Shown: in pieces, positions 1 through 8,801 of the stretch | Position numbering within the stretch: the stretch's first letter is position 1 | How the letters are laid out: every line of letters begins with the position of its first letter | Notes under the pieces: model-generated | The model's database searches: none | Told to the model about the DNA's origin: nothing | Seen by the model: the letters and a program-made list of their open reading frames with translations, nothing else | Translations under genes and position numbers: made by a program | Source: Pseudomonas gingeri | GTDB taxonomy: Bacteria > Pseudomonadota > Gammaproteobacteria > Pseudomonadales > Pseudomonadaceae | Length of the DNA: 64,000 bases | Assembly: GCF_013386115.1 (NCBI RefSeq) | Contig: NZ_JACAOR010000001.1 | Span: 896,639 to 960,638, forward strand | Direction of reading: 5' to 3'

Positions 1-1
1 A

Positions 2-76
2 ACCAAAGCCACCAAACGCTTCGGCGGTTTGCTGGCCTTCGCTACGGCCTTATTTCAACGAACCTTCCTCACATGA
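2..76 (+). CDS. C-terminal end of an upstream gene (partial)
   Basis: An open frame enters from the left edge and stops in an ATGA overlap with the next gene's start codon at 73. Only 24 residues are visible. They begin TKATKRFGGLLAF, which recalls the start of ABC ATPases of the LivG type, but such a motif would not be expected just before a stop codon. It may be a coincidence or a truncated gene. The overlap is the main reason to take it as coding. No function can be given. Confidence 0.3.
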   Translation, partial: TKATKRFGGLLAFATALFQRTFLT

Positions 77-780
77 TTAACGAGAACAAAGGCATACAGT
101 CCGTCGAGCGCGCGATGATGATCCTTGAAACCCTCGCGGCAGCAGGGGGCGAAATTCGGTTGGTGGACCTTGCGATGCAATCCGGTTTGCACAAGAGCAC
201 CTTGCACGGTTTGCTCAATACCCTGGCCGCCATGGGCTACATTTCCCGCCGCGGCACCCACTACGCCCTGGGGTTGCGCTTGCGTGAGATCGCCCAGCCG
301 CTGAACGACACGGATGCGATGCTGCGTGAAACCTTTGCCCCCGCATTGCGTGCGCTGGCCGAACTCAGTGGCGAAACGTGTTTTCTGGCGGTGCCCTGCG
401 GTATGCGCGAGTACCTGTATATGGATGCCCTGGAGGGCAGCGGTACCTTGCGCGTCGCCAGTCCACGAGGGCGTCGCGCGGGCCTCACCACTTCGGCCAT
501 CGGCAAGGTATTCCTGGCGTTCGACGAGGACCTGCGCCGATCGGGTCTGCTGCCCTCGGAACTGGAAACCGAGTTGGGTGGCATCGTCCGCGAGGGTTAC
601 GCGCTCGATCTCGAAGAGGCCGAGCCAGGCTTGAACTGCGTGGCGCTGCCCTTGCGCTTGCAAGGTCGCGTAGTCGCGGCACTGGGTGTCGCCGCCCCTG
701 CGCCACGCTTGCCCGAAGCAGAGCTGCGCAAGCTGGCGACCCTCGCCATGAGGAAAATGTTCGACATGCTCAAACTTTAG
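73..780 (+). CDS. IclR-family transcriptional regulator
   Basis: This 235-residue protein has the IclR layout: an N-terminal winged helix-turn-helix (about residues 10-70, ending in the recognition segment HKSTLHGLLNTL) and a C-terminal effector-binding domain (about 80-230). Length is normal for the family. IclR proteins usually control small catabolic or transport operons and bind an organic-acid ligand. It sits just upstream of a GlcG-like gene and an MFS exporter on the same strand, so it probably controls those two. The ligand cannot be read from the sequence. Confidence 0.9.
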   Translation: MINENKGIQSVERAMMILETLAAAGGEIRLVDLAMQSGLHKSTLHGLLNTLAAMGYISRRGTHYALGLRLREIAQPLNDTDAMLRETFAPALRALAELSGETCFLAVPCGMREYLYMDALEGSGTLRVASPRGRRAGLTTSAIGKVFLAFDEDLRRSGLLPSELETELGGIVREGYALDLEEAEPGLNCVALPLRLQGRVVAALGVAAPAPRLPEAELRKLATLAMRKMFDMLKL

Positions 781-865
781 CCGCCAGTGGGTGTGGCCGT
801 GTTCCCTTGAAAAGCAATCGCCGGGATCATCTGGATTCTGTCGTTTGATTCAAAGGAATTTGCGA

Positions 866-1258
866 ATGTTTGAGCAACTGTCCCAGCAAGTCATCAATCG
901 TGCAAAAGCATTGGCGAGCGATCAAGGTTTCGCCGTCTGCATCAGCGTCGTGGACGATGCCGGGCTTCTACGTCACTTTATCCGCATGGATGAGGCAGTT
1001 CCTGGCGCCATCGATGTCTCGCTCAAGAAAGCGCGCACCGCGGCATTGTTTCGTACCGACAGCGCCCAACTCGGTGCCGAAGCACAACCCGGTGGCGCCA
1101 TTTACTCGCTGGAGGCCACGAATGGCGGGCTGATCAGCTTCGGTGGCGGCGTGGTGCTGTGCGATGAGCACGGCAAGGTCATCGGTGCCGTGGGCGTTGC
1201 GGGAGCCACCGTTGAGGCCGATCAGTGGATCGCCCTGCAGGCGGCGGGTCGTCCATGA
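866..1258 (+). CDS. GlcG/HbpS-like (DUF336) protein
   Basis: The 130-residue product starts MFEQLSQQVINRAKALA and matches the small GlcG/HbpS (DUF336) fold, seen in the central CISVVDDAGLLRHFIRMD stretch and the later GAVGVAGATVEADQ stretch. Members bind haem or accompany catabolic enzymes. The start at 866 is chosen because AAGGA lies 9 bases upstream and the conserved fold begins there; the frame is open further upstream without a ribosome site. Its stop overlaps the start of the MFS gene (ATGA), so the two are translationally coupled. Confidence 0.85.
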   Translation: MFEQLSQQVINRAKALASDQGFAVCISVVDDAGLLRHFIRMDEAVPGAIDVSLKKARTAALFRTDSAQLGAEAQPGGAIYSLEATNGGLISFGGGVVLCDEHGKVIGAVGVAGATVEADQWIALQAAGRP

Positions 1259-2466
1259 ATCGAACCACGCCACGTATTCATCCAGGCGTGCTGGCGTTGG
1301 CGGTGACGGCCTTCGCCATTGGCATGGCCGAGTTCATTGTCGTCGGCATTCTCCCGGCGATCGCCTCTGACCTGGACATTCCCCTGACGCGCGCTGGAAG
1401 CCTGGTGGGGCTGTATGCCTTGGCGCTGGCGCTCGGTACACCGCTCACCGTCCTGGCTCTGGCCCGCCTGCCGCGCAAGCCGGTACTGCTGACCCTGGTG
1501 GCCGTGTTTCTGGGCGGGAACCTGATGGCTGCGCTTTCCACCGATTACCCCTGGTTACTGGCCGGACGCCTCATCACCGCGCTCGCCCATGGCAGTTTTT
1601 TCGCCATCGGCGCCACCGTTGCCGCCAGCCTGGCACCAAAGGGGCAGGCCAGCAAAGCCATCGCGGTGATGTTCGCCGGCCTGACACTGGCGATGGTCAT
1701 CGGTGTACCGATTGGCAGCTTCCTGGGCAATGCGCTGGGCTGGCGGTTGCCGTTTTATGCGGTGGCGCTGTTGGCCGCATTGGCCTGGATGGCAACCGCC
1801 CGGTGGCTGCCCCCTGCACCGACGCCATCGTCGGGCAAGGCGAGCGCTCAATGGGCGGCACTCAGGCATCCGGCGATTCTGGCAATGATGGCCGTGACGG
1901 TACTGGGTTTCGGCTCAAGCTTTGCCGCCTTCACCTTCATTACGCCCCTCCTCACAGGCATCAGTGGCTTCTCCAGCGCGAGCGCCAGCCTCCTGTTGAT
2001 CGTCTTCGGCCTGGCGACCCTGGCGGGCAATCTCGCCGGGGGTCGACTCGCCAGTTCGATGGGTTGGCAAGCGGCGCTGCGAACGATCTTCATGCTGCTG
2101 ACACTGGTGCTGGCCGCGCTTGCGCTGCTCCTGCCCTATCAGTTGCCAACGGTGGTCATGCTGTTTTTCTGGGGGGTGTTGGCGTTCGGCCTCTCCCCTG
2201 CGGCCCAGGCCGGCATGCTGGCGACCGCCGAACGCTACACCCCGCAGGCGGTGGCCTTCGCCTCGGCACTGAACATTTCGGCCTTCAACCTGGGCATTGC
2301 CCTGGGAGAAACCAGCGGTAGTGCCCTGGTCGATCACGGGCAAATCGCCCATACCCCTTGGGCGGGCGTCGTGACAGTGATCATTGCCCAGTTGCCATTG
2401 GCCTGGCTGGTGTCGCTCGACCGAAAAGACCAGCGCCTGCATCGTCCCCGCACGACTGCCGGTTGA
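1255..2466 (+). CDS. MFS transporter, DHA1 (AraJ/PbuE-like) family
   Basis: A 403-residue inner-membrane protein with about 12 hydrophobic segments. The first helix carries the DHA1 signature AEFIVVGILPAIASDL, and the loop after helix 2 has LPRKPVLL. Relatives (AraJ, PbuE, YdhP) are proton-driven exporters of sugars, purines or drugs. The start is the ATG in the ATGA overlap with the GlcG-like gene. A role in exporting a compound sensed by the IclR regulator is inferred from the operon only. Confidence 0.9.
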   Translation: MNRTTPRIHPGVLALAVTAFAIGMAEFIVVGILPAIASDLDIPLTRAGSLVGLYALALALGTPLTVLALARLPRKPVLLTLVAVFLGGNLMAALSTDYPWLLAGRLITALAHGSFFAIGATVAASLAPKGQASKAIAVMFAGLTLAMVIGVPIGSFLGNALGWRLPFYAVALLAALAWMATARWLPPAPTPSSGKASAQWAALRHPAILAMMAVTVLGFGSSFAAFTFITPLLTGISGFSSASASLLLIVFGLATLAGNLAGGRLASSMGWQAALRTIFMLLTLVLAALALLLPYQLPTVVMLFFWGVLAFGLSPAAQAGMLATAERYTPQAVAFASALNISAFNLGIALGETSGSALVDHGQIAHTPWAGVVTVIIAQLPLAWLVSLDRKDQRLHRPRTTAG

Positions 2467-2730
2467 GGCGATGGGTGTTCCCGGATAGACCTAGACGATT
2501 AATCGAACCGCTGGCGACCCCATTTGCCCCCACGACCCTACATAGTGTCATTTTATCCCCAGCAAACCTGCAGGGTAATGAGATCAGCAGGCTGATTTGG
2601 CACTTGTGAGCGCCAAGGTCCTGCCAATATTCAAACTCGGACAGAATCAACCAGTATCCCGCATGAAAGAACGATAGCAAAACAACATAACGTTAATGCT
2701 GCATACGCACTACTCGGTCTAAGCAATTCT

Positions 2731-2775
2731 TGAAATAGCGTTCGGCCACTGCTATCAAGAACCCACGCTATTTCA
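2731..2775. repeat. 11-bp inverted repeat in the 2467-2933 gap
   Basis: TGAAATAGCGT (2731-2741) is repeated as its exact reverse complement ACGCTATTTCA (2765-2775), separated by 23 bases. It lies about 160 bases before the phosphoesterase start, so it could be an operator or an mRNA hairpin. The rest of the 467-base gap is AT-richer than the surroundings and shows no convincing gene. Confidence 0.5.
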
Positions 2776-2933
2776 GGATCACCTCTCAGCAAGTCCCATT
2801 GAGACAGTTGAGCATGGGTTTCATTTAATCCTCACTCTATTGAAACTACGAGTAAATCCTGCATCTGGCTCATTGAACCATGTCTACAAGGCCGAACCGC
2901 TTTTTCATGAGGGTCATACAGGGAGGTATAGAT

Positions 2934-4880
2934 ATGGGTACGCCACAGACGGCAAACATCTACATCACCAATGCCACGGACGGGAACGCCAGCATCCTCC
3001 TGTTCCACAAAAATACGGGTGGGGAGCAGCGCGGGGAATGGCCGGCTCAACCCGGACAGACCGTTGGCCCGCTGATTGTCTCTTTCGAGACGGGCTTTGG
3101 CACCGAAGACATATTGGACTACTGGTCGGTGCTGCTACGCGTCACGGACGGCACATCAGCCGGTTACTACATCAGTTCCGGTAGTGCCGCAGACAGCGAC
3201 TGGAAAGAATGCCAACTGCAAAGCGCGGATGCCGGGCACGACATCACGCTGTCGGTCAGTGCCAGCACGTTCAACGTCGCACTGAGATCCGGTGGCTGTA
3301 CCAACCCCATGACCAGGCTGGCACCTGCCTCCCCCGTTACGCACGTGTTCGTACTGATGCTGGAGAACCATTCATTCGACAACATCTTCGCCATGTCCAG
3401 GATCCCCGGTATTCAGGCCGCCACACGGGATGACTTCAACGCCGTTGGAGAGGAGCGCTATAGCGTTCAGGACGGCGCGCCGCTGAACCTGACGACAGAT
3501 CCCGGACACGAGTTTGCCGACGTGTTCCAGCAGTTGACCGGCCAGGTCACTCCGCCGAATCCCTGCTCGCCCTATCCCCCCATCAACAACTCAGGGTTCG
3601 CCCAGAGTTATGCTACATCGACCTCGGAAGCGCCTCACAAACGTCCAGACTCCGCAGACATCATCAACATCATGTCCTGCTTCAACACCCCCAGCCAGTT
3701 GCCGGCGATCTACAACCTGGCGACTGAATTCGCGATCTGCGATCACTGGTATTCTTCACTGCCGGGACCGACATGGCCGAACCGGTTCTTCGTGCATGGC
3801 GCCTCATCCTCCGGGCTCGATAACAGCCCAACCTATGCCGAGATGCTTGAGTGGGGTGTCAGCGGATTCCAGTACCCCAACGGGTCGATATTCCAACGTT
3901 TGGACAGCGCCAACATCCGGCACCGTATCTACCACGATATCGATCACAACAATTTCCTGAGTCTCTACAGCGACGATCCGCAAAAGGGATCAAAGCTCGG
4001 CGCAATCCCCCAGGTCTGTTCGCTCAGCGGCGTGAGCCTGCTGGATGCTCAGTCTTTGCAGACCTTTCATGACGACCTGCAAGGCCCATATCCCTATTGC
4101 TACACCTTCATCGAGCCGCATTACGGAGACCTGACTGGCAACTATGAGGGCGGCTCCTCCCAACACCCCATGGATGATGTCTATGGGGGCGAGCATCTCA
4201 TCAGTGCCGTCTACTCGGCTATTCGCAACTCCCCTTACTGGGACACCAGCTTGCTGGTCGTCATCTACGACGAACACGGTGGCTTCTATGATTCTGTTCC
4301 ACCTGCAACCGTTCCAGCACCCGGGGATAACCCGCACAACGACTACAACACCCACGGTTTTGACTTCACCACCGCTGGCGTTCGGGTACCGGCTGTCATC
4401 GCCTCGCCCCTCATTCCAGCTGGCACCGTTGACTCGACCCAGTACGATCACGCTTCGGTACCTGCGCTGCTGGAAAGACTCTGGGGCCTCAAGCCTCTGA
4501 CACAGCGCGACGCCCAGGCCAACTCACCGCTCGGTCTGCTTTCGCTGTCCACACCGCGTGACACCCTCAGCGCATTGCCCCTCCCGACACCGTCGATCAA
4601 ACAGACCATGACACCGATGGCCCTGACCGAGAAAGCCGCGCTTGCAGCCGCGCCTGTTCCCCCATCGGGCAACCTGGCAGGGACACTGGCAATTCTGCGC
4701 AAGACAGAAGCTGAGCTGGCAGCGGCTGGAGTTCCTCCCGCGCCCACCGACGTGCCACTCGTGTTTACCGCGGGTCAAAGCCGTAACAGTGCGGAACGAT
4801 ATGCCGGATCCATCCTGGAAAGGGTTCGTCTGGTGAAAGAGCAGCGACGGTTGGCGAAAGATAAAGGCGGGCAACCGTAG
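2934..4880 (+). CDS. Phosphoesterase / phospholipase C-like (AcpA superfamily) with N-terminal beta domain
   Basis: The 648-residue protein has a phosphoesterase (PF04185-type) core from about residue 135. It opens with THVFVLMLENHSFDN, where E144/N145 is the metal-binding start of the family, and later has VIYDEHGGFYD and YDHASVPALLERLWGL. These match bacterial phospholipases C and AcpA-type acid phosphatases. Residues 1-130 form a separate beta-rich segment (NIYITNATDGNASILLFHKN). The start at 2934 follows GGGAGG by 7 bases. There is no Sec or Tat signal, although most family members are exported, so another secretion route or an intracellular role is possible. The substrate is unknown. Confidence 0.85.
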   Translation: MGTPQTANIYITNATDGNASILLFHKNTGGEQRGEWPAQPGQTVGPLIVSFETGFGTEDILDYWSVLLRVTDGTSAGYYISSGSAADSDWKECQLQSADAGHDITLSVSASTFNVALRSGGCTNPMTRLAPASPVTHVFVLMLENHSFDNIFAMSRIPGIQAATRDDFNAVGEERYSVQDGAPLNLTTDPGHEFADVFQQLTGQVTPPNPCSPYPPINNSGFAQSYATSTSEAPHKRPDSADIINIMSCFNTPSQLPAIYNLATEFAICDHWYSSLPGPTWPNRFFVHGASSSGLDNSPTYAEMLEWGVSGFQYPNGSIFQRLDSANIRHRIYHDIDHNNFLSLYSDDPQKGSKLGAIPQVCSLSGVSLLDAQSLQTFHDDLQGPYPYCYTFIEPHYGDLTGNYEGGSSQHPMDDVYGGEHLISAVYSAIRNSPYWDTSLLVVIYDEHGGFYDSVPPATVPAPGDNPHNDYNTHGFDFTTAGVRVPAVIASPLIPAGTVDSTQYDHASVPALLERLWGLKPLTQRDAQANSPLGLLSLSTPRDTLSALPLPTPSIKQTMTPMALTEKAALAAAPVPPSGNLAGTLAILRKTEAELAAAGVPPAPTDVPLVFTAGQSRNSAERYAGSILERVRLVKEQRRLAKDKGGQP

Positions 4881-5039
4881 GCAAATGATCGGGTCTACAG
4901 GCGCGTCCAACCCATCCAAGTCAACCATCGGCTGACAGGCTCCTGCCTGTGGCCTGCCAGCAGCAACAGGCACAGCTACTCGAACTGCCTATCGTTTTCA
5001 CCGCAAGCGCCTGGCTTGAAGCCGGGAAAAGCAGTGGTT

Positions 5040-8000
5040 TCACCCATACCGAGCATCGCAACCGTCGCAGACTCTTTGCAATGAGACCGGCCCTTCGGCC
5101 GTCAAAGCATTGCGAACCTGCTGGCGATGTTGCACATGCACACTGCAGTAGATTTTTCCGCAACTGCGGCAGTGATGCTTTCGGTTGGCCGAGGAAAACA
5201 CCACATTGCATCCTTGATGCGCACATTGGTTTTTCATCTCGTCAGGCACCCAGCGGGCACCCGGCACGGGCGCGATCACGCCACCTTGAAAGTGGCAACC
5301 CGCACATACTTTCTCCTCTGAAACCTGATTGGCCTTGAGCGGATTACGTACAGGACGCGTATGGTTTGAATGGTCAGCACAAAAGACATTGCCACAGAGA
5401 CGGCAATGATGAGCTCGCGTCAGCCCCCCAAAAGGACGGTTGCACGTCATGCACCCAACGGGGTCCGGTGTCACCCACGCAGCTGCGGGAGCCGGTGCAA
5501 GCGCCTTGTTGAACGCCGAGTGGTTGGACAACGCGACGGTCCATTGATCATGAAGCAGATTGTCCAGATCGTTGATGTCAGATCTACCCAGGCTCCAACC
5601 GGCCAGACGCAGGCTGCAAATGCCGCAGAAATGAAGATTAAGGGCATTGGTAAAGTTGTAACTCATGATGCAGGCACTGTCACCAGCATCATGTTGAAGG
5701 GGAGAGATTCCCCCCGCAGACGGGTTAAGCGTGGTCGATTTCGCATGGGGCATGCCCAACTGATGCCCAATTTCGTGGGCAATCACCAATGCCGCGCTGG
5801 TTCTGCACAAACCTCCCGCTCGGATCTTGGCACGCTCCTTAAAGTTCAGGTTAGCTTTCGCCCAAGGATCCAGCACACCGTTCATGTAGCGAAACGGTGC
5901 GTAACTGACAACCATTGCACTCTCGTCCAATCGGCAACCGCAAACGTTGTTGTTGACGATGTTGTTGCACACACGATGGTCCTGATCTTCGATGACCGTC
6001 GCCGTTGCTACCCCACACCCGGGGCAAACAGCAAAATTGGTGATGGTCGTCACTGCCTCTGCCACCATATTCTGCTGGTGCCACTGATCGGCAAAGTCAA
6101 AGTGGTAGAAATGAATACCTGCCATATCCTGGCTTCTGGCGCGGGCGTGTTGGCTGCACAGTTCGGCGATGATTGTCCCACCCCATTCTCGGCATTTGTC
6201 CTTGTAGGTTTGCTCGCTGGTGATACCAAGCCCTGCAAGCAGAACGTCCCGACGCTGATCAGCTGTACCGGGAAGGTCGGCCCGGGTAGGAAAAATCAAG
6301 TCTGTCCCGTAATAGCCGTTAGGCCTTTGCAGGTTCAAATGGTGTATCTGTGCCAGTCTAAAAGCGTTATCGGTAGCAAATACTTGGCCCGCAAGGGCCC
6401 CAGCCAGCGCGATGGCGTGGACACCCACCCCGGCACGGAACGCGGCATAGTCAACGAAGTTGATGCCATGTTCGCCGTTGGGTTGATTGATCGCAGGTCC
6501 CAGCGCAATTTCCAACGCGGGCCCCAGATTCGCAAGACCGGCGTTGACAGCATTCTGGTAATCCAGCGCTACGATATTCTGCGTCCCAGCAGGCGGCCTG
6601 AGGTCAATGCACGCCGCCGACAGGTAGGCCTGAACCTGCCGCCAGTCGAGCAGTGCGTCATCCGCCTGGGCATTCTTTCTCCACTGGCGGATGACATCGA
6701 TGCGATGGCGTACGGTCAAGGTAGCCGCGCTTCTCACGCACACAGAGTTGCCAGCGGCTGTCAGTAGGTCATCGTCTGTTGCCACATCAAAAGCGGCCAG
6801 TGCCGGATACCCCAGATAAACCCGCAGGCGATAGGTATCACCAGCAATGCGCGATGGCAGAAACAGCACGCCTGCCTTCCCGCCATTGACGTTGGCCGAG
6901 TCTGCCACCAATCCGGAGGACGTCGCCCAAGGACGATTGTTGATGCCAGCAATGGCGTCCGCCGGCGCAACCAGCGTGCCCGGATGCAATGCCATGAAAT
7001 GCGGATGCGGCCCACCACCCCCTACTCCACGCTTACCACCGTGATCAATGTGGCAATTGGACCGTGCACCAGGCCACTCCGTGGTTTTATAGGCCAAGGC
7101 ATCGGCGATAAAAGCTTGAGCGGTGGGGTTGGGGTGGACAGGCCGCACACCGCTCTCCCAGTCCCACAGCAACCTCAGATTACCCAAGGCACTTGCACAC
7201 GCCTGAACCGCTGCCGCTGCTCCATTCGATAGGCGCAGGCGCACAGTGGCGCTAAGCGGAAGCGTGGGACCATCTCGAAAGCGCAACTTCTTGGCCGTGA
7301 ATAACGCGTTCGAATAGAAGTCATTCGACGTTCGTGAAAAGACATTCATTTCCAATGGCACATTCACGTTGGCTTGGGCATCCACCCCCAGGTCACGGCC
7401 CTGCAGTTGCGCGGCCACCGCATTGACGGTGTCCACCGTGAGCCTGCGATAACGTACATCTGCGTACGCGGCTGCAGCGCCTGCAGGAGGTATCCAGCCA
7501 TCGTTTTCCAGGGTAAGCGTAATACCGTGGACGATGACATCCAGGTAAATCCACCTTGCCGCACAGGTAACCCGAGTGTTGGGCTGGACTTCCTGGATTC
7601 GCATCACCAGCTTGTACGGTGCATGTTCCGCAGTGAGCACCTGCATGGGAAAATCGCCCCCCCCTGGCGCCCCAACAGCCACTTGCGAGACAGGTAAGCT
7701 CGCCAGATGCACATTGTCGTGCAGGTCACCGTTGAAGTTCGTGGAACCTTCGGCAGCCGGTGCACCCTCTCCGTAATCCAGGGTCTTGCTCCAGAACGCT
7801 ACCGCATCACCGTGCCGGTAAAGTTCCAGGCGCAGGCGTCGGACATTCTCATGCCCATCCAGCGTCCAACAGATGGGAAACTGCTCAGCAAGAGGCGCCA
7901 ACACATACCGCCCGCCAGCGGCGGAATCCAGGGGCGCTCCAGCGGGTGCATCAAAGTGGGTGGGCGCCGAAGGGTGCCCATCAAGCGATAACGCGGTGAG

Positions 8001-8099
8001 AGCGCAAGTGTTCACTCCATGTGGGCAAGCAGCAACGATGGCGACGACGGGTGGTGCCGGAAACATGAGGGCATCGTCGATCAGTGGCGGATAAGGCAT
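5040..8099 (-). CDS. Metzincin-type metalloprotease with two C-terminal FYVE zinc fingers
   Basis: A 1019-residue protein with an unusual architecture. A zinc protease site HEIGHQLGMPH (H775, E776, H779, H785) is followed by a Met-turn CIMSYNF, the metzincin pattern. The tail from about 879 holds two FYVE-like fingers. The first has RAHHCRLCG (895-903) and a closing KVCAGC. The second has WVPD (950-953), RKHHCRSCG (973-981) and RVCDGC, the three conserved FYVE blocks, but its first cysteine pair is C-x4-C instead of C-x2-C. The N-terminal 700 residues are beta-rich and unassigned, with a CPGC/CGC cysteine cluster near 690-725. No signal peptide is seen. FYVE fingers bind phosphatidylinositol-3-phosphate in eukaryotes, so a host-directed effector is inferred, not shown. 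Confidence 0.85.
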   Translation of the reverse strand: MPYPPLIDDALMFPAPPVVAIVAACPHGVNTCALTALSLDGHPSAPTHFDAPAGAPLDSAAGGRYVLAPLAEQFPICWTLDGHENVRRLRLELYRHGDAVAFWSKTLDYGEGAPAAEGSTNFNGDLHDNVHLASLPVSQVAVGAPGGGDFPMQVLTAEHAPYKLVMRIQEVQPNTRVTCAARWIYLDVIVHGITLTLENDGWIPPAGAAAAYADVRYRRLTVDTVNAVAAQLQGRDLGVDAQANVNVPLEMNVFSRTSNDFYSNALFTAKKLRFRDGPTLPLSATVRLRLSNGAAAAVQACASALGNLRLLWDWESGVRPVHPNPTAQAFIADALAYKTTEWPGARSNCHIDHGGKRGVGGGGPHPHFMALHPGTLVAPADAIAGINNRPWATSSGLVADSANVNGGKAGVLFLPSRIAGDTYRLRVYLGYPALAAFDVATDDDLLTAAGNSVCVRSAATLTVRHRIDVIRQWRKNAQADDALLDWRQVQAYLSAACIDLRPPAGTQNIVALDYQNAVNAGLANLGPALEIALGPAINQPNGEHGINFVDYAAFRAGVGVHAIALAGALAGQVFATDNAFRLAQIHHLNLQRPNGYYGTDLIFPTRADLPGTADQRRDVLLAGLGITSEQTYKDKCREWGGTIIAELCSQHARARSQDMAGIHFYHFDFADQWHQQNMVAEAVTTITNFAVCPGCGVATATVIEDQDHRVCNNIVNNNVCGCRLDESAMVVSYAPFRYMNGVLDPWAKANLNFKERAKIRAGGLCRTSAALVIAHEIGHQLGMPHAKSTTLNPSAGGISPLQHDAGDSACIMSYNFTNALNLHFCGICSLRLAGWSLGRSDINDLDNLLHDQWTVALSNHSAFNKALAPAPAAAWVTPDPVGCMTCNRPFGGLTRAHHCRLCGNVFCADHSNHTRPVRNPLKANQVSEEKVCAGCHFQGGVIAPVPGARWVPDEMKNQCAHQGCNVVFSSANRKHHCRSCGKIYCSVHVQHRQQVRNALTAEGPVSLQRVCDGCDARYG

Positions 8100-8455
8100 T
8101 AATGCATCCTCTCAGGGCACTTGGCCAACTGATCCAGACGATGGTCAGCGTCCCTTGTGCGATCACTCAGGATACGGGCCGGCTCAGCCCCTGCCAGGAA
8201 TTCAGGAGGCGCCTCAATGACAATCAGGATGAGACGAAACAACAGACGGGTGTCCTCAATCCCGACGGCCAGGCCACGCTCGCATGTCGCCTCGACGCAC
8301 TGGCGCAGGGCAACCTCGTCGCACGCCCTCCCACCGAAGAAACGAGGTGCAGATTGCCTGGTGGCTGATCTTGCATTCAGATAAGCGATGGTCCACGAAA
8401 CAAAGGTTTCGAGAAAGGCGACTCTCTGTGCGTGGCGGATGACTAGCATCGGCAC
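8099..8455 (-). CDS. Small conserved hypothetical protein, possible partner of the FYVE protease
   Basis: The 118-residue product starts at a GTG; an ATG two codons in (8449) is equally possible. Its pattern, MLVIRHAQ... then FGGRACDEVALRQCVE...ERGL..GI, then PPEFL, recalls small proteins I associate with large secreted or toxin-like genes in proteobacteria. That recollection is not verified. Its stop touches the start of the protease gene (both at 8099), so the pair is almost certainly co-transcribed and coupled. A chaperone or adaptor role is inferred from this position. Confidence 0.7.
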   Translation of the reverse strand: MPMLVIRHAQRVAFLETFVSWTIAYLNARSATRQSAPRFFGGRACDEVALRQCVEATCERGLAVGIEDTRLLFRLILIVIEAPPEFLAGAEPARILSDRTRDADHRLDQLAKCPERMH

Positions 8456-8801
8456 GAACAGCTTAATGCCGAAAAAAAAGAACGATCAGCGCTCAGGGTG
8501 ACAGGAACGCACATCGTTGTTGTCGCATGATTCAAGAAGGCCATCGTATCCATGCTCAGGCTACCCGTAAGATTAACGAAGCTCAGAGTGCGTTGCGCAG
8601 CAGAACCTCTTTGGCCTGGGTATCTGGATACGCGCATCCAGCCTCCCGTACGACATACGGTTCAGGTTGCAAGCCATTCCAATTGAAGATCAGCCTACAC
8701 CTTCGAAAAAAGATGTTGACGCTATTGTTCGGCAAGCTCTAATGACTCGATACCGCAGTTTTGATACCACTATCTTCAGGCATCATCGTCTCACACCCTA
8801 A
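8456..8801. other. Gap with no recognised gene
   Basis: These 346 bases contain only short open frames without ribosome sites or recognisable similarity. They probably include the promoter of the minus-strand pair ending at 5040. Nothing else could be supported. Confidence 0.5.

Noticed and set aside
5370..6767. 465-codon plus-strand frame
   Set aside because: It lies wholly antisense to the metzincin/FYVE gene, which has defined motifs; it is a GC-driven shadow.
8640..8700. Group II intron-like end motif (CTCCCGTACGACATACGG)
   Set aside because: No domain V hairpin or reverse-transcriptase fragment could be traced around it.
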